Origin: Verrucomicrobiota bacterium
GTDB taxonomy: Bacteria > Verrucomicrobiota > Verrucomicrobiia > CAIQCK01
Direction: 5' to 3'
Length of the DNA: 64,000 nt
Assembly: GCA_016222825.1 (NCBI GenBank)
Contig: JACRQF010000009.1
Location: forward strand, 1,178,001-1,242,000
Shown: piece after piece, positions 63,701-64,000 of the stretch
Layout of the letters: the number at the start of each line of letters is the position of its first letter
How positions within the stretch are numbered: the first letter of the stretch is position 1
The notes under the pieces: generated by a model
Told to the model about the DNA's origin: nothing
The model's input: the letters and a program-made list of their open reading frames with translations, nothing else
Database searches by the model: none
Made by a program: the position numbers and the translations under genes

Positions 63701-64000
63701 GCAACACCGGCTTGTCGGGATTCATCGCGCGCTGGCGATGGGCAACGACAAGGTCCTCGTCAATCATCCCGCGCATGATCTCCTCGGTCACCAGCTCGAT
63801 CTTGGAAGCCTCGTGCGAGGTGCGGAAGCCGTCGAAGTAATGCAGGAACGGCACGCGCGACTCGAGCGTCGCCGCCTGCGAGATGAGCGCGAAGTCCATC
63901 GCCTCTTGCACCGACGCCGAGCTGAGCATCGCAAAGCCCGTCGAACGCGCGGACATCACGTCGCTGTGATCACCGAAGATCGAGAGCGCGTGGGTCGCCA
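60756..64000 (-). CDS. nifJ: Pyruvate:ferredoxin (flavodoxin) oxidoreductase, 5' end cut
   Basis: 1081 residues are visible; the gene continues past the window. The frame extends through [22 protein letters not shown] to the edge, so the ATG at 63959 is internal. Domains read [34 protein letters not shown], then two ferredoxin clusters ([14 protein letters not shown] and [15 protein letters not shown]). The thiamine pyrophosphate domain has [25 protein letters not shown] and [22 protein letters not shown]. It converts pyruvate and CoA to acetyl-CoA, CO2 and reduced ferredoxin. Next to a Hox hydrogenase it suggests H2-linked fermentation. Confidence 0.95.
   Translation of the reverse strand, partial: [1080 protein letters not shown]

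Noticed and set aside
52266..64000. Uptake-type (group 1) hydrogenase
   Set aside because: HoxY lacks the medial and distal clusters and a twin-arginine signal; HoxEFU are present, so it is the soluble NAD-linked type.

Overview
The window is GC-rich bacterial DNA with no plasmid, phage or transposase genes. The secreted sulfatases, BNR/sialidase-like and FAD-oxidoreductase glycan genes, DUF4886 and SGNH esterases, URO-D-like and SSS transporter genes, with no SusC/SusD pair, suggest a Verrucomicrobiota member (Limisphaerales/Pedosphaerales-like). That placement is inference from gene content. Planctomycetota or Lentisphaerota are not excluded.

Layout: 157-8316 holds secreted glycan enzymes (a 1449-residue hydrolase-like protein, an acetyl-xylan-esterase-like hydrolase and a GH28 polygalacturonase) and a small nucleotidyltransferase pair that resembles a toxin-antitoxin system. 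8449-15816 is a tight housekeeping operon on the plus strand (nadC, birA, coaX, trpA, ruvX, truA, trmL) followed by squalene-hopene cyclase and a small lipoprotein. 15813-20107 holds a PDZ protein, icd, slyD and a B12/radical-SAM protein of the DUF4070 type. 20174-25723 is a minus-strand group with a frameshifted outer-membrane-like gene, a BNR-4 protein, a PIG-L deacetylase and an AGE-family epimerase. 25904-26548 is a gene graveyard, where pieces of three genes are joined. 26680-29869 is a plus-strand operon (rhamnose-mutarotase-like lipoprotein, URO-D-like protein, SSS transporter).

29883-48000 is a near-continuous minus-strand glycan-utilisation locus of twelve genes. It includes two sulfatases, a NanM-like kelch protein, a hydroxyacid dehydrogenase, an RraA-like protein, two esterases, a 1616-residue sialidase-sialidase-golvesin-FAD oxidoreductase fusion, a second FAD oxidoreductase, two tandem five-bladed-propeller-like paralogs, and a GntR/LacI-type regulator interrupted by one in-frame stop codon. 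A dyad operator candidate lies directly upstream of the fusion gene.

48128-64000 turns to hydrogen and fermentation: a HAD phosphatase, a hydrogenase maturation protease, a B12/radical-SAM protein, hypD-hypE-hoxEFUYH (a complete bidirectional NAD-linked [NiFe] hydrogenase), a dihydroorotate-dehydrogenase-like flavoprotein and a pyruvate:ferredoxin oxidoreductase cut by the window end. Together they could oxidise pyruvate and dispose of electrons as H2.

The most unusual non-coding signal is at 50950-51275: fifteen copies of an exact 21-nt-period repeat with a nearly invariant GTCACATG core, two inverted and thirteen direct, diverging from a perfect 15-bp inverted repeat. 21 bp is two helical turns, so all cores would lie on one face of the DNA. 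Several palindromic repeat families are also dispersed through the window, and one of them lies in frame inside the fusion gene.
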